Positions 10,204 through 18,271 of a stretch of DNA of 21,927 bases are shown in pieces. A program made the translations under genes and the position numbers. Source of the stretch: Acanthamoeba lenticulata. Lineage: Eukaryota; Discosea; Longamoebia; Acanthamoebidae. The DNA lies in the NCBI GenBank assembly GCA_002179805.1, contig NAVB01000537.1, positions 1 through 21,927 on the forward strand, in the 5' to 3' direction. The notes beneath the pieces were generated by a model, which saw only the letters and a program-made list of their open reading frames with translations, had not been told where the DNA came from and ran no database searches. Numbering within the stretch: position 1 is the first letter of the stretch; each line of letters opens with the position of its first letter.

Positions 10204-10338
10204 CGAGCCGCCCGCAAGAAGCCAAACTGACACACCGTACACGCCCGACCAGCTGAGCAGGCTGCACCACGTAAAAGTGAAACGCCGAAAAGGCGTAGTG
10301 CTAGGCTCAATAAAAGTCCGATAGAAAGAAAGAAAAAG
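10204..10338 (+). terminator. LINE 3' UTR with small hairpin, AATAAA and GAAA-type tail
   Basis: A 5-bp stem ACGCC/GGCGT (10282-10286 with 10292-10296, loop GAAAA) is followed by AATAAA at 10309-10314 and a simple-repeat tail (AGAA)n at about 10322-10337. A 3' hairpin next to a short microsatellite tail is characteristic of LINEs whose RT recognises a specific 3' end. That role is inferred here. Confidence 0.5.
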
Positions 10339-10508
10339 ACCTGACGAAGATGACGAGGTGGAGCGACGGAGGCGAGAGAGAGCGCTTGGGACAGTTCACG
10401 AGCCTTTTCGGTCACAAAAAGGGAGCGTGGAAGGAAAAGCAAGTGATGTAAATACAACTACACGCATGTGCATGAGGAGAAGGAGCAGGGCAAGGAAGAA
10501 AGCAGCCC

Positions 10509-11807
10509 TCAGGGGCCACAAGCGCTAGGGTAGGCCCAGAAGGAGTTGGTCAAGTTGACCGTATTGTAGGTCATGAAGTACTGATATACCGCCCAGACCA
10601 CAACAGTGAGAAGAAGACAATATCAGGGTGAAAAGAGGAGGAGGGAGGAGTTTACCATGACGAAGCCTGCGTTGGAGATGAGGATCGGGGTCGTGCTGTC
10701 ATTCGTTGATACGTAGTAGTCGTAAACATTGAGACCCACGTCCGGCCCAATGTGGTTGCCTTTGTCCAGCCATGAACCACAACATCGTCATCTTCATGCA
10801 GGAGAATGAAGGAAAAGAAGAAGAAGGAGAAGAAGGTCGTACCCTTGCCCTGCCAATGGTAGGTATCGACGCCGAGAACTTTGGCGGTACCAACGTACTG
10901 CGCGTTCTGGAGCCAATTCACGGCAGGGAACGAGCCCTGAGGTGCATCAACCCCCACCCCCACAACACCAGGAGTGTTATCATCGCCCCTGGTTGAGGCT
11001 CTCGCTGGAAATGGCAATGGAGGGTTCTCAAGACTTACTCGGTCGAGCGAGTACTTCTGGCAGGAAGAGTTGGCTGTGTTGCTAAACGTGTAGATCCACT
11101 CGCCTCCCTGCCTCCATGGAGAGACGTTAGCTGACGATGCGGCGTCTTGTTCACCAAGGACAGAAAAAGTGGGGGGGGGGCGAGCAACGTACAAAGACGT
11201 AGTACGAGTAGGACGAGAGGAAGCCGCCCAGGATGGTGGAGTCGATGCGAATCTTCTGGGCGTCGGCGTTGTAGTAGTACTGACCTGCAAGGTAGGTCCA
11301 GTCGTCCGGCCCCACGAGCTGCCGCAACAAGCCCGTCGTTGCGCCCACCTGCACCCGACAACAGCACTGTCATGGTGGGGCCTCATGGTCATTATAGTGC
11401 GCAGCAAGTTGTACCAGAGGCAATGCCAAGTCCACGCCGGCCTGGCGCTGCTGCTTGTACAGCTCGGCCCAGTGTCGGCCGCTGCCGAGGGGCAGCAAGG
11501 CAGTGGAGGTGAAGGCCTCCACATCTGGGTGGCGGTGGGGTGGTGAGAACAAAAAGAAGGCGAACAAGAAGAAGCGACGCTAGTATGCCGCAGCAACGTG
11601 GCAATGCTGAAGGTGAGTGAGAGTGAAAGTGCCTTTGAGGGTGTTGGGGTTGAGGCCGATCACGACGATTGACGTGAATTGTTGAGGGGTCACTGGCCGC
11701 GTGGGATCCGCAACGAGTGGACTCGGGACCTCTGGCAAGAGCGCGCTGGCCTCGAGCAGGAACAAAAATGATAGCAAGGCTAGAAGCATGACCAACCTTC
11801 GCTCCAT
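10509..11807 (-). CDS. Small secreted protein, possibly ependymin/LolA-fold-like
   Basis: Exons on the minus strand: 11807-(11633), 11524-11415, 11348-11193, 11107-11039, 10936-10843, 10759-10656 and 10580-10509 (TGA). It begins with a signal peptide (MERRLVMLLALLSFLFLLEASA). Features of the mature part: QYYYNADAQKIRIDST, SSCQKYSLDR, NAQYVGTAKVLGVDTYHW, several NxT/NxS sites, and a C-terminal FWAYPSACGP. The strand-rich pattern, the G-x-x-x-W block and the terminal Pro/Cys recall ependymin-related proteins, which adopt a LolA-like lipid-binding fold. This is pattern-based and weak. The end of exon 1 is unresolved: the only donor I found that keeps phase is GC (AAAG/GCACT at 11633). The 102-nt intron 11038-10937 is stop-free and in frame. 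The gene starts only 64 bp after the stop of the hydrolase upstream of it. Confidence 0.75.
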
Positions 11808-11871
11808 CGTGTATTGAAAGCACCCGAAATATGGGCAAATAAGTCCATTTTAATTGATTATCCAAAACAAA
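11808..11871. other. 64-bp spacer between tandem genes
   Basis: This AT-rich spacer must serve both as 3' end of the hydrolase gene and as promoter of the secreted-protein gene (both minus strand). No canonical AATAAA is seen on the minus strand. Confidence 0.6.
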
Positions 11872-13076
11872 TTATTCGGCCTGTTGGTCGCCACCTTCTT
11901 GTTGTTTCCTCGACAGAAAGTCGGCAACGAGGCCATTGGCGTAGTCGGGCCTCTCCAGGAAGGCCGAGTGCTTGGTGTCGGCGATGATTGCACTCTCGTG
12001 GCCGCGGAGGCGGCCCACGCCAAAGGCTTCCTCGAAGCGCGGCATCAGCTTCTCCCGTGAGACCAGCGTGTCGTGCTCGCCCCACAACACCAACGACGGC
12101 CGCGAGTGCTGCCCGACCTCTGCACCATCACCTTTTGGATGAGCCAAGCAGAGACCTCGAGAACAAGAAACAACAACTGGGGCGTCGTACCGGCGATGGC
12201 CTCGGTGAAGTCGCACAACAAGAAGTTCCTGATGGTTGCGAGTTGCTGGTGGGTCAGCCGATGAGCGTGGCAACAAAGGCAACAAGGGCAGGAACGCACT
12301 TGAACGAGTTGATAAAGGCGCAGGAGAACTCGTAGGAGCCGTACATGCCCCGCGTGTGCTCCATAATGTGGTCGATTGCACTGCGGCTGGCCTCCAAGTC
12401 GAGGAAGTCCTTCATAGCGTGGTTAGAAAGTTGGCTTCATGACTAGTGGACGATGGGGCTCTGACCTCCTTCATCATGTCGTCTTGCTTGGCGAACCAGT
12501 AGAAGAGCCTCGTGCCGAGGACTGGGAGGCGCATCAGCTGCATCTCAAGCGGAAGATCGAGCTTCATGCCAGCAGGACCGATCAGGATCAGCTTCTGCAC
12601 CAGATCTGGGTAGCGGTGGGCAACGAGGAGAGCCACGCCACCTCCCATGGAGTGGCCGATGAGCATGAAGCCGTCTTTACGAAGAGGCGGGAGGTCATCT
12701 GCCGGTTCATCTTGCACAACAACCTTCTCCCACAGCTCATGCACTTGGTCAACGAAGAGGTCGGCTGAGTGGCGCTCGGTGTGGTCCAGCTTGCTTCCTC
12801 CTCGCTCGTACAGGTCAAACGACAGCACAGCAAACCCTGCACAAACACCACTTGAGAGATGGGAGACATTAAGAAGGCAAGGTGGTGAGCAGTACCAAGG
12901 GTGGTGGCGAGGTGGTCGGCCAGAAAGTCCCAGACACGAGCCACATGGTCAATGCCGTGCACGCAAACCACGACAGGAACAGGACAGTCCTTTTCCTGCT
13001 CTTTTGTTGGGCGGGCCAGGCGGTAGTGTACTGTGCCCTTAGACAAAGTAACGTTGGTGTCTGCTGTGGTCGTCAT
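11872..13076 (-). CDS. Alpha/beta hydrolase (monoacylglycerol-lipase-like)
   Basis: Exons on the minus strand: 13076-12896, 12836-12466, 12409-12300, 12228-12191 and 12119-11872. All phases agree, giving 315 residues. The serine-hydrolase elements are all visible: an oxyanion-type HG in VCVHGIDHVARVWDFLADHL, the nucleophile elbow GHSMGG, the acid Asp in LWGEHDTLVS, and His in DTKHSAFLERP. Between the elbow and the acid lies a cap segment (about residues 150-240) with hydrophobic helices. Elbow and cap resemble ABHD6/BphD-like esterases or lipases; the substrate cannot be told. There is no signal peptide, so it is probably cytosolic or peripheral. The tail is Gln/Glu-rich. Confidence 0.92.
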
Positions 13077-13245
13077 GTTCGTGCTTTTTGCGTTGTCCGC
13101 AACAGGCCAAGGTTGTGCTCCTTCACCTACAGAACAAAGCGGAAATCTATTTTATTTATTATTATTTATAATCTAAAATCCAAAAAAAGGAAATCCAAAA
13201 TGCATATCAAATCGAATTATGTACAAAACCTTTTTATCATCTCAA
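13077..13245. other. AT-rich intergenic spacer
   Basis: This is the promoter space of the hydrolase and 3' end of the coiled-coil gene (both minus strand). About 13141-13245 is strikingly AT-rich compared with its surroundings, with poor repeats of AAATCCAAAA. No gene is seen. Confidence 0.6.
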
Positions 13246-15374
13246 TTACACTATACTTTTGAGTTGCTGGATCTTTTGCTGTAGTTTTTGCTGCTTCTTG
13301 GCGTACTTGGCTTCCACCTGGCTAGTGATGATGTCGATCTTCTGCTTGAGCGCTTCATGGTAGTTTTGCTTCATCACCACCATCCTGTCCTCCATTTCTT
13401 TCTCCTTCTCTTCCACCATCTTCTCTCTTCTGCTCAGCTGTCGCTCTCGTTCCTGCAGTTCCTCAAGCCACTTCTCACGTTCGGCCGCCAGCTGGGCACG
13501 CAGCTTATCCTCCTTCATCTGCAGGTAGTGGCTCAAGTCGACACGCTCCCTCTCTTGGTGCAGCAGCTGAGGGCCACGGTTCGTGGCCGCCTCTTCCACG
13601 TCAGCCAGGAGGTTGGCCTGGACTTGACGCAGAAGCTGGATCTCGGCCTCGAGTTCGGCCTTGTCTCGCATCCTCTCGCTGACCTCCAACTTGAGCTCTT
13701 CCTTCTGCCTGTTGAGCTGCGCGAGGGCGGCGCACAGCTCCTCCTCTTCTTGCTTGAGCAGGAGGCGCCGTCGATCCCAAAGCTCTTGCTCGCGCTGATG
13801 CTCCTGCTCGCGCATCTCGCGCTCAGACTCGGCCAGGAGCGACTGACGCTCCTGCTGCACGCGGAGGTTGTTGAGCTGATCCTTGGTCCGTTGCAGCTCT
13901 GTGGCCAGCCGCTTTTCGATCTTCTTGGCTTGGGTGAGCTCCTCCCGCGTGACTCGCAGCTGGTCCAGGAGCAACTGATTCTGCTGTTGCAGGTTGCTGA
14001 CGCTAGCGTGTACCGAGTCGGGTGCGCTATCGACCCTACGCAGCACTGCGGGCTCCTCGCGCGGGGTCGTCTGCGGCCTTATGAGGCGCGGCGGCGGCGA
14101 GACGAGGACGCCCGCCCTGCTGATCGGGTGCCGATGGGGCGGAATTAAAGACCGAGCGGAAGATGAAGATGACGGGGACGTTGATGTTGATGCTGACGTA
14201 GAAGGAGTTGTAAAGGTGGAGGTCGATACGGGAGCAGGTGGCGGCGTGCTGAGACGAGGTTTCACCTCTGGACACAAATACACATCGCACCGTGGTTACA
14301 CGCCTGATCGTGCAGAGAGCACTGCTCGAGAAGAGGCTAGGGCGCACCTGGCAATTTCTTGGCGAACGAGGGAATCTCGATACGGGGGCGCTTGCGCGAG
14401 CTATCGGGAATGAGGGGATCGCCGTGCGACAACAGCTCCTTCGGCCGCTTGTGCAAGGCGGACTTATCGCCTGAAGCGGTAGCACTTTGCGCATCGTCTA
14501 AGACTGGTCGCAGCTTGAACAAGATCACCATCTGCGAGCAACACGGCCACCCAGCTCAGTCTCTGAGGCCCTCTATGCCATTTGCACACAAGGAATAATT
14601 ATTACCTTCTTGTTACCTGTGCTATCGACTTCCTCATGCTCCTCGTGGCCTACGTACCGGACTTCGCCCACAAAGACGACCTGTACAGCGCAACAAAAAA
14701 TGTCAAACGGTGAGCAAGAGGTCACTACACAAGCGTGGCGAAAGAGCAAGACGCTAAAGCGTACGTAGCCATCACAGTGGGGTTTCTTCTCAAAGAGGTA
14801 GAGCCGATCCCTGCTCTCCGCAATTCGCTTGTTGCGAGGCTGTTGAAGCAGGCCTCATGAGACACGACCAAGAGAAAGTCATGTGCACGTGGGGTGAGTA
14901 CCGTCCAGCTGCCAGACTCTCCACAGTAGTAAAAGATGCCATTCCGCACGTAGTCGCAATAGCCAAAACGGTCGAGCTGTAGGCCAGCGCCCTCTGGAAT
15001 GCGTTTGATTTCTGGCCACGGAAACACGTTCAGACTCAGAACACCCCCGAACGACCTTTGGTGGGCAAATGCGTACCATTGGAGAAAAGGAACATGACAT
15101 TGTCTTTCGCGATGGGCGAGATTCCAGAGAATTGGATGCCTCCATAATCTTTGTGCAATTGCTTCCTCAGATAGGACTTGTACTTTACGAATGGGCAGCC
15201 GCTAGTTGCAGCATGTGTGTGGGTGCTTTGAATTGGCGCGGGAACATGCACTGAGGTGGCAGGCACACGCGCGGGCTGCGAAGATGAAGATGAAGCTGTT
15301 GACTGCGATTGCAGACGCTGACGATTCAAGCCCACCGAGGATGCACCCGCGATGCGGGGCGTGTCAGCGTACAT
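13246..15374 (-). CDS. Protein with an N-terminal domain of unknown type and a long C-terminal coiled coil
   Basis: Exons on the minus strand: 15374-15077, 15011-14902, 14839-14765, 14680-14606, 14531-14348 and 14267-13246. All phases agree, giving 587 residues. Residues 1-60 are Ser/Gln/Pro-rich. Residues about 60-220 form a compact domain with the landmarks FVKYKSYLRKQL, GYCDYVRNGIFYYCGES, RDRLYLFEKKPHCDGY, VVFVGEVRYVGHEE and MVILFKLRP. The order GxFYYxGE, RLxLFE, GxVxFVGEVxYxGHE, hFxLRP recalls the PUA/SRA-like reader modules at the N-terminus of some prokaryotic restriction proteins. I am not certain of that. A basic stretch (SSRKRPRIE) could be a nuclear signal. Residues about 250-345 are Ser/Thr/Pro-rich. 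From about residue 345 to the end is a nearly unbroken coiled coil rich in Glu, Gln, Arg and Leu. No function can be named. Confidence 0.85.
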
Positions 15375-15604
15375 CTTGGTTCACGTGATCGAGTTGCTGG
15401 CTTCACGTTGCTTGCGCGCCAACGTTGGTGCTGCCACAACGGCTTATTTTCCCAATGGCAATGAACGGCGTGCCTCGCGTAAGGGAAACCACCGGAAAAT
15501 GTCTGCTGGGCAGAACGGAAATCAGTCGACATTGCCAAGAAGAAAGGCAAAAGGCACGCACTGAAGTGAGCGGTCCACCACACCAGGTAAACCCTCCTTT
15601 AATA
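15375..15604. other. Upstream region of the coiled-coil gene
   Basis: Nothing here looks coding on either strand. It lies between the small minus-strand frame ending at 15605 and the ATG at 15374, and presumably holds the promoter of the coiled-coil gene. Confidence 0.5.
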
Positions 15605-15799
15605 TTATTCGTTTCCTCTAGTCAGCACGACGCACATCCTCTTCTTCAACACAGCCTGCTTGCGCCCCTTCTCATTGGCAGCAAACTTGGGCACACGCCC
15701 AACTCGCGCTTCTGTACATTTGTCTAAATTCTTGTAGAACTTCCTCTTCTGTGCCTCCCTCTTTTCTTCTTCCACTGCTGCCGAATATTCGGCAACCAC
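15605..15799 (-). CDS. Small hypothetical basic protein (likely a 3' exon)
   Basis: An open stretch of 65 codons ends at a TAA at 15605. It is rich in charged residues (AAVEEEKREAQKRKFY, EARVGRVPKFAANEKGRKQ), with plausible codon use and a helix-then-basic layout. It lacks a good ATG; a TGA precedes it directly and the frame begins with GTG. It is therefore probably the last exon of a gene starting in 15800-15900. A candidate start on the minus strand near 15900 reads MAAEER, but I could not find a phase-consistent donor. If real, it would be head-to-head with ACBP. It could also be a chance frame. Confidence 0.35.
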   Translation of the reverse strand: MVAEYSAAVEEEKREAQKRKFYKNLDKCTEARVGRVPKFAANEKGRKQAVLKKRMCVVLTRGNE

Positions 15800-16018
15800 C
15801 TCTACTCAGCCCACCACAGCTTGTTCATAATCTCTTTCAAAATTTCTTCGCCACGCGAATCCTCGCTCTTTCAGCACTATCTCTCCTCTGCCGCCATATT
15901 CCACAATCTCCAACGAGCTGAGGCCATTCGCACCAACAGCGCTCGCTTACATCCGTTCGACCACCGTTCCACCGTTGAAGGGTTAATCAGTTTGAATTGC
16001 GTGCTTCTAGAACGACAA
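15800..16018. promoter_or_regulatory. 5' region of ACBP, possibly bidirectional
   Basis: Pyrimidine-rich sequence lies upstream of the ACBP ATG. It contains no obvious TATA box. If the minus-strand frame at 15605-15799 is a gene, this is a shared divergent promoter. Confidence 0.35.
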
Positions 16019-16494
16019 ATGACAACCAACATTGACAAGGAGTTCGACGCTGCCGTACAGCTCATCACCAAGGGCCCTGTGCCTGGCGTCAAGGCCCCTA
16101 AGATCGAGCCCACGTACGTGCTTTTTGTCTAGTCCCCTGGATGAACTGCGCAGCGCACCTAACTCAGCTGGCCGGTGGTGGGACAGAAACGAGCAAAAGC
16201 TTGAGTTCTATGCCCTGTTCAAGCAGGCTACGGTGGGCCCCAACAACACCAAGCCACCAGGTCGCCTGGACCTCATCAACCGTGCCAAGTGGACTGCGTG
16301 GAAGAACGTGGCGAAGCTGTCCAAGACCGAGGCCAAGAAGAAGGTTGCCCCCAGCATTTCGCCTTGTGGCACGTGATCTCACGTCTGTACGTCATGTGCA
16401 GTACGTGGAGCTCGTGGCCAAGCAGCAGTCCAACTGGAAGGAACTCGCTGGCTACACTGAGGGCAAGCCTGCACCAAGCAAGGCCAAGTTGTAA
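16019..16494 (+). CDS. ACBP: Acyl-CoA-binding protein (ACBP / diazepam-binding inhibitor)
   Basis: This cytosolic carrier binds medium- and long-chain acyl-CoA esters. Exons: 16019-16113, 16187-16343 and 16402-16494 (TAA). They join in phase to 114 residues, longer than the usual 86-90 because of a longer N-terminus and a Lys/Pro-rich tail (GKPAPSKAKL). Core motifs: FDAAVQLI, KLEFYALFKQATVG, PPGRLDLINRAKWTAWKNV and KKYVELVAK. These include the Tyr, Lys and Trp residues that contact the CoA and acyl chain in the family. Intron 2 has an unusual GTTGCC donor at 16344, accepted because only it keeps both the frame and the family sequence. The segment after ALFK corresponds to the DBI/SDF-2 peptide region, bounded by lysines. 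The ATG was chosen as the start of family similarity. TSPO follows on the same strand. Confidence 0.95.
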
Positions 16495-16736
16495 TCACTT
16501 TGCTTCCATACAACAAGAAGAGGCTGTCTGTGTTCTCGCGCTTGTGTGCTGTTTGCTTTGGTGGTTGGGCGGGGCAAGGGACCGAGTGGCGCAAAACTGG
16601 GACTGGCCCATTAGGCTTCGGCGAAGTTTCTCGGCAGTTGGCAAAAGGCAGGCAAAAAAAACCGAACACGCCTTGAGCAACGTAAAAATATTGTCTGTAC
16701 TTCGTACACCTAAACGCACAACCCACTAAGAACAAG

Positions 16737-17460
16737 ATGAACGGTCTGCTTGTTGGTACGTTGGTGCTGCTCTTGCTCTTGGGCTTGTAGTGCGTCGTTG
16801 TGTGATCCTTATCGAGCTTCTTACCACGTACAGGGAGTATCGCACTGCCGGTGGTGGCTGGCGTCGCTTCTGGCTTTGCCTACAGCATTCACCAAGCTGA
16901 CACCAAGCAGTGGTATGAAGCCCTGCGCAAGCCCTCCTTCAACCCGCCCAGTTGGGTCTTCCCTCCCGTTTGGACCGCCCTCTATGTACACACGCCTCCT
17001 CCCTCTTTCTCCCCTCTTTCAAAATGACGAAGAAATGACTCACGCGAACTGGCCTGTTCCTTGAAGGCGAGCATGGGCTACGCCTCCTACCTTGTGGCCC
17101 GCGAGGGCGGTTGGGAGCGCCAGGCGGTTCCTTTGGCACTCTACGGCACGCAGCTGGCCCTGAACGTTGCCTGGTCGCCCCTCTTCTTTGGTGCGAAGAA
17201 GCTCGACGTGGCGCTTCTTGACATCGGCCTGCTCGATGTGGCCGTCGCTGCGACTGCCTATCACTTGTACAACTGACTCCCACCATCCTTCCGGCTCTGT
17301 CGACGTTCCCAGTGTATGCTCACCCTTAGCTTCGTCGCGCAGCTACGGAGTGAACAAGACAGCGGGCTTGCTGATGCTGCCCTACCTGGCCTGGATCTCC
17401 TTCGCCACGCTGCTCAACTACACGATCTGGGACCTCAACAAGAAGGATAAGACACTGTAA
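16737..17460 (+). CDS. TSPO: Translocator protein TSPO/MBR (peripheral benzodiazepine receptor family)
   Basis: This is a five-helix membrane protein of outer mitochondrial or ER/Golgi membranes that binds porphyrins, cholesterol and benzodiazepine-type ligands. Exons: 16737-16755 (a 19-nt first exon), 16834-16985, 17067-17266 and 17343-17460. Phases agree and give 162 residues, the normal family length. Signature seen: [25 protein letters not shown] followed by SMGYASYLV, then [17 protein letters not shown] (the QL-N-W-FF helix) and [18 protein letters not shown]. Five hydrophobic segments are visible. After LLNY the sequence is TIWDLNKK, so the animal CRAC cholesterol motif is not matched. 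Intron 3 contains an in-frame TGA straight after YHLYN, so failure to splice would give a short four-helix product. Confidence 0.95.
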
Positions 17461-17751
17461 GCCGTCGCCGCGTCCCTGTACAGCCTCACACGCCAGCGTT
17501 CGCCTCTGTTTGGGAGAGGGTTTGAAATGCCTTTCAGAAAGTAAAACGAAACCGTGGCAGGAAAAATCATGCAATGTTTTCGGTGTTTTTTTCTCGGTTG
17601 CCTCGTTGCTGTGGTCGCACGGCTGCTCGGGGAAAACGTGTAGGGAGCAACCACGCGCAAGCAGAAGCCAAGAAGAAGCGAAAGAATAATCATCAATCAA
17701 TTATAATTGAAGAGAGAGCTTGAAGAGATCCATCCATATCCATTGCAAAAG
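17461..17751. other. Intergenic region between TSPO and the endosulfine-like gene
   Basis: No gene is seen in these 291 bp. Near the downstream gene is a perfect 14-bp AT-rich palindrome, TCAATTATAATTGA (17697-17710), 42 bp before the ATG at 17752. It could be a promoter element. Confidence 0.5.
17697..17710. promoter_or_regulatory. AT-rich palindrome upstream of the endosulfine-like gene
   Basis: TCAATTATAATTGA is its own reverse complement and contains a TATAAT-like core. Its position, 42 bp upstream of the start codon, suggests a core promoter or a dimer-binding site. There is no direct evidence. Confidence 0.35.
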
Positions 17752-18103
17752 ATGTCCAACCAGCAGGTCGGTGTTCAGCTGCCCTCCTTTATCTTCTGCA
17801 GTTTGGCTCACCCCATGCCCATCAACATCCCACACAGGTCGATACTTCGAACATGACGCCTGAGGAGAAGGCCCACTTCGAAAAGTTCGGCATGCTCCCC
17901 AAGAAGTCGGTGGCGAGCCAGATGCTCGGCAAGCGAGATGCGGTAAAGCTGCCTCCCAGATTCTCTTCCCAATTGCCCCTCTACTGGTGACTCACTTGCC
18001 ATCCGTTCTTTCCTCACAGGGGAGGCAACATTTTGACTCGGCCGAGTGGGCTAAGGGCCTGCAGAACAAGAAGGGACCTCTGGGCAAGGTGCAAAAGGAC
18101 TAA
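17752..18103 (+). CDS. Small endosulfine/ARPP-19/Igo-like protein
   Basis: In animals and yeast these short disordered proteins, once phosphorylated by Greatwall/Rim15 on the Ser of FDSGDY, inhibit PP2A-B55 and control mitotic entry or quiescence. Exons: 17752-17766 (five codons), 17838-17942 and 18020-18103 (TAA). They join in phase to only 67 residues. The layout matches the family core: MTPEEKAHFEKFG, MLPKKSVASQMLGKRD, then HFDSAEW and KGLQNKKG. The phospho-site motif reads FDSAEW instead of FDSGDY, keeping Phe-Asp-Ser and an acidic then aromatic residue. The first intron starts with a weak donor (GTCGGT). Family assignment rests on this single motif and spacing; a chance resemblance is possible. 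Confidence 0.7.
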
Positions 18104-18156
18104 GCCCCCATCTTGTGTATGGAGGATCGGTGACGGGGGTTGTAGAAAGGCTTGAC

Positions 18157-18162
18157 AATAAA
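18157..18162 (+). terminator. Polyadenylation signal AATAAA
   Basis: A canonical AATAAA lies 54 bp after the endosulfine-like stop codon, in the convergent space before the ankyrin gene. Confidence 0.6.
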
Positions 18163-18271
18163 CAAATCCAACAAACATTGTAAAATGCCAGCGTAGCAAA
18201 GGGGCCCATGCAAAATGAAGGAATGGAAGTGATGACAAGCAAGTTTCTTAGCCTCACAAATTTATTGCGCT

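Larger units (their letters stand above)
4930..10338 (+). mobile_element. Decayed LINE (non-LTR retrotransposon), APE-RT-RNase H type
   Basis: The module order is RRM-type ORF1 (to 6294), APE-like endonuclease (6284-7426), reverse transcriptase (7405 to about 8250), RNase H (about 8980-9460) and a C-terminal CCHC finger (9787-9843). A 3' UTR follows, with AATAAA at 10309-10314 and a short (GAAA)n-like tail at about 10324-10337. APE plus RNase H is the architecture of the I/R1/LOA/Tad-type LINE groups; I cannot assign the clade by eye. The copy is dead: the region between EN and RT is missing and ORF1 carries stops and a probable frameshift. I saw no convincing target-site duplication, so the 5' end is only bracketed between about 4900 and 5145. 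The first two thirds are clearly AT-richer than the RNase H part. Confidence 0.9.

Noticed and set aside
4700..10360. Target-site duplication of the LINE
   Set aside because: I compared the sequence after the GAAA tail with the region 4640-5150 and found no convincing direct repeat.
11171..11180. Run of ten G
   Set aside because: Lies inside an intron of the minus-strand secreted-protein gene; a simple homopolymer with no further structure around it.
10652..11596. Long minus-strand frame of 314 codons read as one protein
   Set aside because: It runs through several introns; its first half (Ser/Thr/Pro/Arg-rich) is out of frame with the exons of the secreted protein.
13288..14148. 286-codon open frame on the + strand, very Leu-rich
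   Set aside because: It is the antisense of the coiled-coil region; Glu/Lys/Gln codons read backwards give Leu/Phe. No start context or family match.
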